DNA of 64,000 nt from Panicum virgatum (Eukaryota; Streptophyta; Magnoliopsida; Poales; Poaceae): NCBI RefSeq assembly GCF_016808335.1, contig NC_053149.1, positions 13,505,714-13,569,713 on the forward strand, written 5' to 3'. Each line of letters starts with the position of its first letter. Position 1 is the first letter of the stretch. The translations under genes were made by a program, and so were the position numbers. This document shows, piece by piece, positions 23,709 through 35,700 of this stretch. The notes beneath the pieces are model-generated. The model saw only the letters and a program-made list of their open reading frames with translations, was not told the origin of the DNA and did not search any database.

Positions 23709-24322
23709 ACGCGTGCGATGAGGCGGGAGCTATTGCAGAATGGATTTTCAATTAGGCGGCGCGCGCATGTTTCCTTCCTGAACCGATTCATGTTTTCGTG
23801 GGCTAGTTGTTTCGTGGGTGTGGGTCTGTCATTTCCTAGGACGAATATTTCCAGATTGATCTTAAAACTTTTATAAAATGTTCTTCCATATTCTAAGTTA
23901 TCCAAATTTTTAGGTTGTTACGTTCTTCACCATTTGGGAGTAGTTTCGAACTTTTCAAAATGTTTACAAAGATGAGAAAGTTCTGCAGCATTTCTAATTG
24001 TTTGGAACTTTCCAGATTGTTCCGAAAACTTATGCAAAATGTTCTAGAACTTTTACAACAATAAAAAAGTTTCAAATGTAGAGAAAAAAGTTCTGCAAAC
24101 ATTTCGTAATTGTGTATATTCTTTACAAAGGAAGGAAACAAATGGGCCACGAAACTGCCTCTGTCCCTCGGATGAAGACGCCCGCATGAGGAGCAAGACC
24201 GTGGTGAAATGCTACACATCGCCTCTGCGACTTACTAACGACTCGTCGCGTAGCATTTCTCGTCACCTATGGCCACCGAGGTTTCTGATGAGTATTTTTT
24301 TTCTTCTAAATCAGGCCTCTGA
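23709..24322. other. Intergenic, with a small imperfect palindrome
   Basis: No gene seen. At about 24203-24262 the sequence GAAATGCTAC is inversely repeated as GTAGCATTTC around a GC-rich loop. Confidence 0.4.
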
Positions 24323-24324
24323 TA

Positions 24325-24551
24325 CTTTCTCCGTCCATAAAAAATGTAATTATAGAATCCATGTTGGTCAAACTAGTTAAATTATGTTAAATAGTATTAG
24401 TACTTACATATCTAAATAAATTTGTTATAAAAATATAATCTATAACTAATTTAATGTTACTTATTTTGTATGTTAATTATTTTTTCTATAAATTTCGTTA
24501 AATTTTAAATTGTTTAATACGTGAGAATTGTATTCTTTTGTGGACGAAGTT
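24325..24551. mobile_element. Stowaway-like MITE
   Basis: Starts CTTTCTCCGTCCATAAAAAA and ends TTTTGTGGACGAAG, related to the grass Stowaway consensus start CTCCCTCCGTCC, with TA at both edges. The interior is AT-rich and non-coding. Confidence 0.6.
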
Positions 24552-25059
24552 AGTACTGGTTGGGTTAAAGGTGGCCTTTGACAGTATAATACAGGACCAT
24601 GGATCATCAAAGAAGGACACTGGGCCATGGCAGCCCAGAATCTAGGAAGCACGCCCGACCACCGATGCATTTGAAGCCCATGGGTCATGGCATGTCAAAC
24701 CAACTCCATCTAGAAAGGCATCCGGACCATCAAGATGTTGGGCAAAATTCCTCTGCTGTCCACATCGACGAAGCTTTCATTCAGAATCAAGTATCTCCTG
24801 CCACATACCCCTAAAAAAAAAGTATATCCTGCCACATCACTCATAAAGGCTTGCTGTCCTTTGATCCTGAAAGGGTGTTGCGGTGTTGCCTCAACAAACC
24901 TGTCATTTGCAATCACCTTGGACACTATCTGGAACTGAATTTCCTCGCCAATGAAAAAGTTTGAACTGAATTCGACCATTTGAAGTTCCTATCTTACCAA
25001 ACAAAACTCTGGGCCCTCTTGAGAGTCAAAATCCCTAGGGTACTGATGCACACCCAAGT
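24552..25059. other. Intergenic
   Basis: No recognisable gene or repeat boundaries. Short frames on both strands overlap each other and carry no motifs. Confidence 0.35.
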
Positions 25060-26160
25060 TCAAAATACCCATGTGCAAGGTGATGCTCCCTGAAGGGTAT
25101 GAAGTAGCACCCTGGCATTTGAAATAGATCTTAGTGCGAGTCCAACAACCTAAGCATGTGCTACGGCAAAGCGATCAAGCTCAAGAACGCCTCATAAGTC
25201 ATTAAGTGTCAAAGACATAGATATTCAGGGAAGCAAAGTGTGATCAACAACAGCAGTTTTGCCCTACAGCATCAGGGCAAGCTGGGGTACTCTGAAAAAG
25301 TAGCCAGGTTGGGTCAATCACAATAAAGCTGATAATTCATGAATCGAGTGCAGTGGTAACACTACAAGTAAAAGAGCACAATGATGCATATCCATCTGCC
25401 ATATCTGCAAGAAGATGCTATTAGATAACTGTGAGTTGGTACCTTTCAGAACTGAGATTTGAGTATTTGACACATCTGGTGCCCTTCCCTTTATGGCTAT
25501 AGCACACTATATGTATCCAAACTCCTCGCCTATTGCTCGAGCAACTGCTACCACTGCTAACCTTCTAGGCTGTGTGCAACTGTGCAAAGGATGGGTTCCA
25601 TAATTTCTTCTTAAGAGGAAATGGAGCCTTGCAGAACTTTTTCCTGCAATGGAAAAGCAAATTGGCATCTGTGTTGAATAAAATCAAGGAATTACCAAAA
25701 AATGCATCAGTACAGGAGAATCACCATAAGACTATCAATTCAGAAACCTGAAATGAAATGCGAATCGCAAATGATAAATTTCTGCTGTAGAAGGTAAACA
25801 TCACACAAGCTTCAGAAGACACAAAAAATGTAAAGAAGTTGAAAAATACAATATAAAGAACTATCATCCATCCCTGCCCCTCCAGGAACCATCATCTCCC
25901 CTAAAACGTTCAATAAAGATAGTAGAACCCAAGAAAGTTCAAACTCGCCAAACCTCAGTTCCTTTCCAATCCAGCAGAAACCCCATCCAAAATCCCCAAC
26001 GCCACCACAATCACACCCAAAAGAACACTGAACGCAAGTGAAGCAAAGATTCCATGAAAACTAAGTACAAAATTACTATTTCCCCTCGAGGTCTCAACAA
26101 AACCCCAAATACTCACAAATTCACCAATACTTAACAGCCTGAATGAACCAGGATGCAAGG
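25060..26160 (-). pseudogene. Broken partial copy of the DEVH/CCCH helicase gene (intron 1, exon 2, part of intron 2)
   Basis: About 1.1 kb aligns, in order and same orientation, with 36.24-37.38 kb of the helicase gene. Shared anchors include TCCCTGAAGG and ACTGTGAGTTG at the exon 2 donor, CCTTCTAGGCTGTGTGCAA and AAAGGATGGGTTCCATA inside exon 2, and the intron 1 stretch around ATCCAAAA..CCCCAA.GCCACC near 25985-26010. The exon 2 counterpart (about 25455-25645) has lost a segment of ~20 bases and has small insertions, so its frame is broken, and no other exons are present. It lies downstream of dyskerin, ~11 kb from its parent. Confidence 0.7.
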
Positions 26161-26821
26161 AACAGTGAGAATGTTGGTTCTCAGAAACAACTGGAATTCA
26201 AGTGATGTATATACACTAATCTTATAAAATGGAACTCAACAAGAAATTATAACAAGCCATCTTGAGAATTAAGGCAGAAGATGGCCAAATCAATGGTCTG
26301 GACTCTGGAGTTCAGCACCACAAGCATCCCTTTCCACCTTTGACTGAAAAAAGAAATGCACCTCCCAAGGGCCAAGAGAACCGGAGTGTATAGAAATATC
26401 GATGAGATTCAGGTTCTAATATCATTACAATCTTAAGCCTCATCAGAAGCAAGCTACACCTAGTATGATGTAAATGTTGGAATCAACTAATAACAACAAA
26501 TTGCTGAGCTCAGGAAGACCATCACAGCAGGCTGATCCCTAACTAGCAAGCTCAAAATATCAACTGAGTGCCCAGCAAGTCAAGATGGGAGCAAAGCCCA
26601 TTGCATTATCTGATAACTGAAACAAAAATACAGCCATTGTTGAGAGTTTCAATGAAAATATCACCACTTGGCATAGCAGTTCAAAATAGTAGAATAGTAG
26701 TAACCTAAGAATGGTACATCAGCCATTACAGTTGCAAGAGATACAAAGCAAGCAAGAAAAAGATTTCAAGCTTCCCCTGCAACTCCAGACAGAGAAGATA
26801 GACTGTCGCCACAAACAGCAC
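26161..26821. other. 3' flank of the dyskerin gene
   Basis: Non-coding, moderately AT-rich; it probably includes the dyskerin 3' UTR. No repeat or gene was recognised. Confidence 0.4.
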
Positions 26822-28591
26822 CTATTGCGATTCCTCTGTATCTCGACTCTTCTTCTTTTTCTTCTCCTTTTTCTTCTCACTCTTCTCAGCTTCTGCACCA
26901 TCTCCATTTTGAGTGCTCTCTGGATCAACAGCATCATTTCCCTCCTTGCTTTTCTTCTTCTTCTTTTTCTTCTCACTGCCCTTATCATCAGCCACATCAA
27001 CCTCCTCCTTGACCTCCACAACCTCAGCTGATCCTGATTCACCCTTGTCTTTCTTTTTCTTCTTCTTCTTCTCACTCTTCTCTCCCTCCACTGCCTCAGC
27101 AGCTTCCTCAACCTTGATCTTCTTTGAAGGAACAGAGGCATCTGCATCAGTGTCCTCCTCATCCTTCCGCCTCTTCTTCTTCTTCTCCTTGACCTCTTCA
27201 GTCACGGCTGCTTCTGGTTCCACCTTCACCTTCTCTGGCTCAGGAGCAGCTGCAATGCTGGCAATCGAAACATCACCACCAGTGGGAAGCACCACATTCC
27301 GAAGCCACTCAGCCGGGGTCTTCTCATTTGGCTTCCCATGCTTGTCAAGGAGACCATCCGCAATCATCTTTTTCTTCTTGAGTGCCACCGGGCCAAGCCC
27401 CCACTTCCTCGGGTAAGTGTCTCTGTCCATCACCACCCTCTTGATCTTTGCAACTGCACCATGGTCACATGTGGCCATCACAGCAGTAGTCATCTCAGCA
27501 ATACCAATAGCAATTGCCTCACCCTTTGTTGTCATGAGAACCACCTCCTCCCCAGTCTCAATATCATTCTCAAATCGGAGCAACCCAGGGATCATAAGCT
27601 TAGCACCATAGCATATAGCATTCACAGCAGAGTCCTTCACCACAAGCCTTTTGTAGCTAGTAAGCAGTACCTCAAGTGGCATCACAACACGCCTCAAGTA
27701 CGACTCATCCTTGTAGTTGTCAAGCGACCACATCGCGTCCATCACATCGTGCATGGTCACCATGTTGTCCTGCTCCCCGAGGATCCCCGACCTGACACGG
27801 CGCAGTTCCTGCATATGCGCGCCAACTCCAAGGAGCAGCCCAAGGTGCACACAGAGAGTCCGGACATAGGTACCTGCCTCGCAGGAGATCCAGAACACGG
27901 CGAGATGACGCTCGGGGTCGTGCTCCAGGAGCTTGCTCTCGTAGATGGTCCGCACCCTGAGCTGACGCTTGACCGCAGAGATAAGCGGCGGACGCTGGAA
28001 CACCGCGCCGGTGAGCGCCTCCAGCGCGCGGGCCACGCGCGCGGTGTCCGGCACGGCGGCGTGGAAGCGGGCGACGCAGACGTACTCCTTGCCGGCGCCC
28101 TGCTGCGACTTGACGAGGCGCGTGGCGCGGTCGATGCAGACGAGGAGGTTGCCGGTGACCTTGGGGTCGAGCGTCCCGCTGTGGCCGGTCTTCTCGGCGC
28201 GGAGGATGCGCTTGATCCAGGCGACCACCTCGTGGGAGGAGGGGTTCGACGGCTTGTCGAGGTTGATGACGCCGTAGCGGAGGTGCTCGGCGAGGGGGCG
28301 CTTGAGCGGCGAGTGGCCGGAGGGGAGCGGGGTGTAGTGGCCGGTGCGGACGTTGAGGCGGTCGTAGTTCTTGAGGAGGAGCGGCCAGGTGGAGGTGTCG
28401 AGGGACGGCACCAGGGACTGGGGCTTGATGAGGTAGCCGTCGGTCTTCTCCTCTGCCTCAGCGAGCGACGGCGGGTCGGCCGCGGCGGCGGCGGCGGCGG
28501 CGGCGGGATCGTCCTTCGACTTGTGCTTCTTCTTCTTCGATTTGGAATGCTCGGAGGCGGGGGACGCGACGGCCGGCGTCGCGGACGACAT
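26822..28591 (-). CDS. NAP57: Dyskerin / Cbf5 / NAP57, H/ACA snoRNP pseudouridine synthase
   Basis: Intronless, 589 residues. It is the catalytic subunit of H/ACA snoRNPs (with Nop10, Nhp2, Gar1), which convert uridine to pseudouridine in rRNA and snRNA and support rRNA processing in the nucleolus. A lysine-rich N terminus with [13 protein letters not shown] (nuclear signal) is followed by a poly-Ala run, then a DKC-like region and the TruB catalytic domain. The catalytic Asp is residue ~142 in [14 protein letters not shown]. The conserved [12 protein letters not shown] is at ~240-251 and the PUA domain at ~316-391. The C-terminal ~140 residues are blocks of Lys/Glu/Asp (KKKKKK runs) typical of dyskerins. 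The start [10 protein letters not shown] (28591) is preferred because the 90 upstream in-frame codons run through promoter motifs. Plant orthologues are also single-exon. Confidence 0.95.
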   Translation of the reverse strand: MSSATPAVASPASEHSKSKKKKHKSKDDPAAAAAAAAADPPSLAEAEEKTDGYLIKPQSLVPSLDTSTWPLLLKNYDRLNVRTGHYTPLPSGHSPLKRPLAEHLRYGVINLDKPSNPSSHEVVAWIKRILRAEKTGHSGTLDPKVTGNLLVCIDRATRLVKSQQGAGKEYVCVARFHAAVPDTARVARALEALTGAVFQRPPLISAVKRQLRVRTIYESKLLEHDPERHLAVFWISCEAGTYVRTLCVHLGLLLGVGAHMQELRRVRSGILGEQDNMVTMHDVMDAMWSLDNYKDESYLRRVVMPLEVLLTSYKRLVVKDSAVNAICYGAKLMIPGLLRFENDIETGEEVVLMTTKGEAIAIGIAEMTTAVMATCDHGAVAKIKRVVMDRDTYPRKWGLGPVALKKKKMIADGLLDKHGKPNEKTPAEWLRNVVLPTGGDVSIASIAAAPEPEKVKVEPEAAVTEEVKEKKKKRRKDEEDTDADASVPSKKIKVEEAAEAVEGEKSEKKKKKKKDKGESGSAEVVEVKEEVDVADDKGSEKKKKKKKSKEGNDAVDPESTQNGDGAEAEKSEKKKEKKKKKSRDTEESQ

Positions 28592-28800
28592 GGCGGCGCG
28601 CAGGGTGGTTAGGTAGTTTCTAGGGTTTTCGCGGCGGAGAGGGGAAAGGTGGGCAGCGGCGGAAGGGGTTTTTAACGGGAAGGGTTTAGGGTTTAGTGGC
28701 GGTAAAATGGGCCGACCGTGGCTTGGGCTGATAGGCCCAATGGCCCACCCCGGATTAAATGTTACAAAGGAGAAATGAGCCCTTTTTGGCCCAATAACTT
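28592..28800 (-). promoter_or_regulatory. Dyskerin promoter with telo-box and site II motifs
   Basis: Telo-box-like CTAGGGTTTTC (28618-28628) and AGGGTTTAGGGTTTAG (28683-28700), then GGGCC/GGCCCA motifs at about 28707, 28733-28747 and 28788. Together these are the site II plus telo-box signature of plant genes for ribosome biogenesis and dividing cells. The in-frame codons through here are therefore not taken as coding. Confidence 0.65.
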
Positions 28801-29265
28801 GGGTTAGTAGATAAAAATGAACATATTTTCTGGCAATGTCATGATAATAAATTGGATCCAACTAGATCGGGACAAGCCCTTGCAAGGATTTGATGTGTGA
28901 TATGCTTGGGTCAACCACTGGTACAGCACGACGATTTCATATCAACTCGAACTTCAAGCAGCGGAGCACTGCAATCCATCTCACAAAACCCAGACCACAA
29001 AAGGATGGACATTAATCTGGTTACATGATAATTTTGTTTAAGTTTGCGTGCACCACACTGCAGACGAGGTACACAATGTTACAACTTAACTGATGCAGCT
29101 TTTTCATACGCAAAAAAAAGAATAAGAATGCAGCTTTTTAAACCCATAACCAACAATTAGACGATATGAACTCAAAGCTGGAGCAAGCAGAGGCTCCGAG
29201 TATCAGCTGCGTCTGCTCAAAAGACAGTGCAAGACTTCCTCGGGTGTTGATTACACCATCAAAGT
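28801..29265. other. Intergenic between dyskerin and the helicase gene
   Basis: Non-coding; no gene or clear repeat seen. Confidence 0.4.
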
Positions 29266-29474
29266 AGGCCATGTTTGTTTCCTCCCTATATTATATAATC
29301 TAATGATTCAAGGGTAATATGGTAAAAAGCCATCTTGGACCATCTAAAGAATCTGAAATAGGTTAGGCTAGAACAGCAACTTATTTCAGATTATTTTGAT
29401 GGCCCAGGGTGTACTTTACCTTGTCCTTGGACTATGAGCTAAATTCTATAATCCAAGAGGCAAACAAACAAGCC
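29266..29474. mobile_element. MITE between dyskerin and the helicase gene
   Basis: GGCCATGTTTGTTTCCTCC at the left is inversely matched by GAGGCAAACAAACAAGCC at the right, with further complementarity (TATAATCT / ATTCTATAATCC). The interior is non-coding. No clear target duplication. Confidence 0.55.
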
Positions 29475-29714
29475 CTTCGAGTTGAGCATTGATAACTTTA
29501 AGTAACGTACCAGGTCAAGCAGTTCGTGCCTTCAAGTAATCTATAGACACGAGAGGATAGTTGATAACCGGTAAAGTAGGAGTTAACATAATAAACGAGT
29601 TAAGGACTTCAATGTTTTCTAAACAAAAAGGGCTTCAGTGCCGATACACGAACAAGTTCACTACTGAGTCATTCAGATGTCACTAGCTATTCACAAGCGG
29701 ATAACCTGGCGTAA

Positions 29715-32700
29715 CTAATTCTTGCCTAACGCCTCACGCAGCTCAGCTGGATAATCACCAAACTGGGTCATGGAAGGAGGATGCATATTGAAGACATAAG
29801 TGACTGGTGCTGAGACTTGCATCCCTCTTGGATGTCTGGAGATGTCCGAGAACCATCCCAGAGTTGCTTCATCAAACATAAATGATTCGCTGAGGAAAAA
29901 GAAGCATTCCCTCGCCAATCTTTCCACCTGAAAAATTAACGGAGCATAGGGTCAGCTGTCCACTAGTGTAATGCAAAGTCTAAGCACATTTTGAAGTTTC
30001 TAATGAACCTTGAGGAGTGGCATACCTGTAGCTGAATGTATCTTGTGTTTTTCATGATCAAGATGACCTGCAGGCCAGACAGCCTTTCTGACAAGATCTT
30101 GATGGCGATATTCTCAAAGAACTTCTGCAAGAGAGCCTGCTCACCAGCTGATTCATCATTATCAAAATCAGCGAACCAAAAAACTCGCTTTAGTTTTGTC
30201 CAAGGAACTGGTAATTTCTGTTCATGCTCGGTGATTAGACTAGATGGATCGGCCAAATTTTGGAGTATCTTGAGGCCCTTTGGAACTGAATAAGACTCAA
30301 CAGACTGCAGGCCAGGTATACCAGCAACAATCTTACATGCATCGTAATATTGGCTAAGCTTACTAGAGAACTGCAGTGTTTTATCATTCAGTATAAGAAT
30401 ATGCCCATCTCCATCAGCAGGAAACAACCTTGTACAACATAGTGAAGTGGCTCTGCCTTCTTGAGCACATACTCCAGATGTGATTGGTGTAGAAATCAAG
30501 GAGCCAGTATCATGTGAGTACGGACAAGAGTTACCATTTCGACAACCCTGATGCAAGAGGACATCAGAAACCAAAACAGAGGAATGTAGATTGTAAGTTG
30601 CCCATTTAAGAAAATACAAATCCACACAAGATGAAACAGCATAATTTGTAGTTTATTTGGTTTGTTGCATTGAATTCATTCATACAGCAATATTATGACA
30701 ACCTTGCAATTAGAAGCACAAGAAAACAGCCTAAATTGACAACTAACGCTAGAAACTTAGAATGACATGAGCCAAAAAAATGTGAAAGATCAGCCGACAA
30801 CCATTAGTATAAAATATACAAAATCATACCTGTAATGTGAGAAAGAACTTGCATACTGGTTTTGGTGCAAATGATGAATGAGAAAAGCGACATGCAGCCC
30901 CTTGAGTGCACGATCCATTAACAAAGAACACACACGCCTCAGCTCCCAAGGTTGGCTTCACATAAGGACCAAGTTGTCCCATGAAAGAAACTGTCTTTTC
31001 CTGGCCATGTTGTGTCTTCATCTGTGGAGTAAATAGCAATCGTTATGGGTAGCGCAGAGAATAAATTGCAATGCGTTTCACATATAGAAATACTCATTGG
31101 GTGTGTTTAATTCATTGACTAGATAGAGCACACCTCCTTAACAAGCATCTTCAGCATTTCAACAGTGGTAGTGGTCCCAAAATCAGTTTGCAAAACATAC
31201 GGAGTTGCAGCACACCGCTTCTGTGAATCGCACTGAGAATTCTCAGCCTCTAACAAGAGTGAATCCATATCCTCCTCTAGGTCCAGTAATTCATTATGGA
31301 GACACGTGTGGTTGAGTTTAGAAGGCTGAAGATACTTCGGAGGATTTATTTTGACAAGAAAACTAGGCCTAAAACGGTGCAGTTGCTTCATAACATCATC
31401 ATCTGTTCAAAAAGAAAATGAGTTAGCTACAGCTGACAAATGTCACTATTGTGCGGAAATATCTTGCACTTCTACGAGTAGATCCTCACACCATGTAAAA
31501 CTTTGTTTGAACAAAAGCTACTTCCACACAGAACAGTGTAAGCTACCTTTTCTACTATCTCCTGCACAATTTTTTATAGAAAAAAAATGTACAGGAGATT
31601 GTAGAAAAGGTAGCTTACTGTTCTAACATATATTGGAAAATACGAATGGCAAGAAAAATGGCGTAACTAAGATACTACATTATGTCATAAAACATTACTG
31701 TACTAGGAGTGCCTACTCTCACACCATCACAAAAGTACAGGGAAAGGACATACAAATTTCAGATATGTTCTTAAACGCTGCAGGGGCAAGATTATGAATT
31801 GCACACCACTCCTCTTCAGGTTTAGCAAGGAAGGTATGTGATTCTTCTGGTTCTTGAGCACTCGCCACATCTTTTAGATAATCCAGACGATGCTTGTCCT
31901 GAAACATAAGATGAGAAATCTAATCCCGAATAGCAGGCAATAAAAATTTCATTGAATTTTTTATCCTTTGAAAAAGACAATTGAAGTAAAAGAAATTCTA
32001 ATATGTGTTAGTGCCACATGGAATGTTGGCAAAAAAAATAAAGCAACCACCAAATGACTGAATGACCAGTGTATGCACAGAGATTATTACAGATAAGATA
32101 TACCTTAAATACACGCTCCCAAAATTGGAATGCACAAACATTTCCAATGGTAGCAGCTTCCTTTTTGCCAATCCGTACACTGCCATTTTCCTTGAAGTAA
32201 TTGTCTCTATACTTCTGACACTGTAAATTCGATAGTAGGGAATAACTACCACAACAGTGCAAATTGGAGATAAGGATGATCCATGACACAACTAAAACAT
32301 ACCAGTACTTGATAGCCAAAAGGTTGCAGGATAGGAAGCGGCTGGATGTCCAGCATAATGCTTATAAGGATTCCTTCATGGACAGCACCAAGCTCGCAAA
32401 ATTTTAGGGTAAGAACAGAAGAATCGAATGACAATGGCAAACTATTGAGCAAACAGCCATAGAAAGTGGGCTGATAGCGTCCAGAACTTGTCTTCTCCAA
32501 TGCATGAATTTGAACAAGCGATTCTAGCGCATCTTCAACAGCATCTGGATCTGGTGGGTTGAGAACTTTTTGCAGAAGTGCTGGGGAGAAAAATATAGTG
32601 AGTTTCATCTTTAACCTAAATATGTAGCAAAATTTGGACCACAAATATGCACAGAAGTTTTGAGATAATTACATGAATAATTGAATATATAGTATTGTTA

Positions 32701-35700
32701 GTGTATTCTTCATCAAAAGTACCTACATGTTGTATTATATTTTGTGTGACTTAATAAAAATATAGAACTTTGAAATTCAACTGTCAAGGTTGTGCTTCGA
32801 AGGTGTGAGAAGTATAAAAAAAACTAAAAAGGGCAGTGACGAACTCACCAGGGACAATCATAAATAAGATTGCTTAAAGAAAAACCAACGAACAACATGA
32901 TGCAAAATAATCACAAATAAAGATGAATTAAAAGGTGCCTTATCTGCAGGAATAAGGATTACCGCTAGGGTCATTCATAGATCTGGGCTCTGCACAACAA
33001 ACCATGAGCACCTGCTCCCTTAAGGATAATCTTAAAATGGCAGGATATTCATGATCATTTAAACTGTTATAAAATGTTCCAGTCACCAGACGATAAATTT
33101 GACCATCACAGGTTCGGCCTGTCCTGCCTTTACGCTGCTCAGCCTAGGAAAATATTAAAGAAAAGTTACAGAGTTTCGGGGGGAAAAGTTATAATTGAAC
33201 AAGAAAAAAATGAATGTCTGAATTAGTTACCTGAGACTTGGAAATCCAAACAAGGCCAGCTGCGTCTGTTTTCCTAATTGGGTCCCAATAGACTTGCAAT
33301 GATCTACAAGAATCAATAACATATGCAACTCCAGGTATAGTAACAGATGATTCAGCAATGTTTGTAGCCAGTATCACCTGCAGAAAAGAAAAAAAAATGA
33401 ACTCAGAAAAGGATCATACATTCACTCTATTGGTAACAGGAGATAGTTTCAATCAATCATCTAAATATGAAACACGTTCAAAAAAGTTATTTGTACTGTT
33501 ATACCTCATTATGTTTCATCCTTTCAAGTGCAATGCAAGTGTTATGGGGTTCCCATGCAGTCTAGACTTAATTCTTAAAGCCCAAGATCACGGTGGTTGA
33601 GATCCATTGGTTCAAGCCTCCTTTGTAAAAGGTACCCCTTCTGATATAATTCCAGTTAATGCACGGGAATTAAGGTGGGTTATACAATGGTTATGATACC
33701 CCTAAATCGTTGGCATAATTAAGGGGTTCCAACAGAGAAGGAGTAGTATTTCCCTAAAAGAGGAGCTTTGAAATTGCTGGACTTCTATTGGGTGAATTGT
33801 GAGATGCTAGATCTAGATGGACTTATATTTGAGACCAAAGACTTATGTAGTTCCACATACCCTTTTACAGGATAAGAAACACATAAAATGTCGGTGCAAA
33901 AAATAAGATATACAAGAAATCTCAACAGCTAATAAGGAATGACATGTAACTGAGGCATAAATGAGAGCAGGGAAGAGAGGTATCTCTGCTCGGATTTAAG
34001 CAACCATGTTATTCCAATTAGCAAATAATGATTGTAACACCTACTCCCTCCATTCAAAACATATGGTGCATGACCACAAAATTGACACAATAGTGAAAGT
34101 AAATGTAGTCTGAATACAATGGTGCTTACTTCATATCCCACAATCTACAAACTCTTGAGAAAATTTTAGGTGGAAGATCTGAAGTTTGAATCTTGAAATA
34201 TGTGTGCAACTGTGAGCCTTATAATGAAAAGAAAATGAGGGAGTAGAAAAACAGAAAATCCATAAAAACTTATCACTATGCCTCGAGGCTACTGGCGCCA
34301 CATAGCTTAAGAAACAGAAGCAAGTCTCCTTATACGAGTATGATACTATGATAGAAATAGAGGGGACTGTACCTTGCGGCAAGACTTTGATATCTTCATA
34401 GTTTGAAGAGCTTCATCAGTGTCAATACTCCGATGAAGAATATGCACCTTAAAGGTTGAACTATAAGGTAGCAGACGGATCCATTGCTTCTCCAATGCAT
34501 AATATGTAGGGAGGAAAACCAAAATACTCTTGCCAATGTCAGGTTCATTTTGGTGTATATGCAACAATAACTTGTGGATAAGTTCATAAACTTCAGAGGT
34601 AATTTCAGCATCAGCAGAAGCATCCAGACCAGAGCAATATGTTGTTGAAAGCGATTGAGAATTTATCTTGAGAATGTCAGCAATCTGAAGCATTAAATTG
34701 CAAAAGGCTAATGATGAGAAACAAGCTTGAGGAGATGAATATAGATTACCATCTATCTAAAAATCACAAACCGGGAGATGGAACTGAAACTAATCTCTCA
34801 TAGCAACAGCAATCAAGTTGGCAAAGTACGAAACTGAATTAATGACACAAATACAAAATGCATCAACATGTTTAATTAGCAGGTCAATCATATAATTTGT
34901 GAAAATGGCTGGATCAACAATACAATGATAGGTCATCATAAAATGCTGGAGAGTCATAGTAAATACAGAAACAAATAACATATCATGTCGTGATCAGACA
35001 TATTAAGATTTCAAGACACAACATTTAAATCTGTTCATTGCAAGTTTAATGATACATGATGAACTAAGACAGAAAACACAATATTTACCTGCTCCAGGTA
35101 TAGGACTTTCCTCTGAAAAATGCTTGTACGTGGACTACTGGGAATGGCAATCACTTCAACCCTTTCACCCCTTCCTACATCTCTAAAATATTCCTTATAT
35201 CTTGTAATGTCAGCAGTGGCAGACATCAAAACCAACCTGCCAAGAGTGCCCACGGTGACAAATCAACAAGCAGGTAGGCAATTAGTTATCTATTTAGTGA
35301 GATGGCAACCATTACTGTTAAATGCAAACATATTGTAGTGTGCCCTAGTGGACACTACTCCGGTGCTTACCTTAAGTCACTTTTTTTCATCAAAAACTGC
35401 CTGATACTAGCAAGGACAAGATCAGACTCCACAGATCTTTCGTGTACCTCATCAAGAATAATGACCTTATACCTCAATGCAGCAATTCCCCTATCACACA
35501 TTTGCTCCAATACTACACCAGCTGTTTTGAACACAATTTTTGACCTGATTCACATGTCAAATAAGTTTCGAAAGTCAATCATGTATCATAACAGGATTGA
35601 TTGAAAAATCAGTACGTAGGTAAAATGGATTGTCCAGTTGAGGCAGAGCAAATAACCAAAACAGCAAGAAGACAAGCCACTGAAAATTCAGAGCAAGGAA

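Noticed and set aside
27338..28612. 424-codon plus-strand frame opposite dyskerin
   Set aside because: Shadow of the GC-rich, periodic dyskerin coding sequence; no motifs and no independent support.
28592..28861. Longer dyskerin reading frame starting 90 codons upstream
   Set aside because: The extra codons pass through telo-box and GGCCCA promoter motifs and have no resemblance to dyskerin N termini; [10 protein letters not shown] at 28591 is the expected start.
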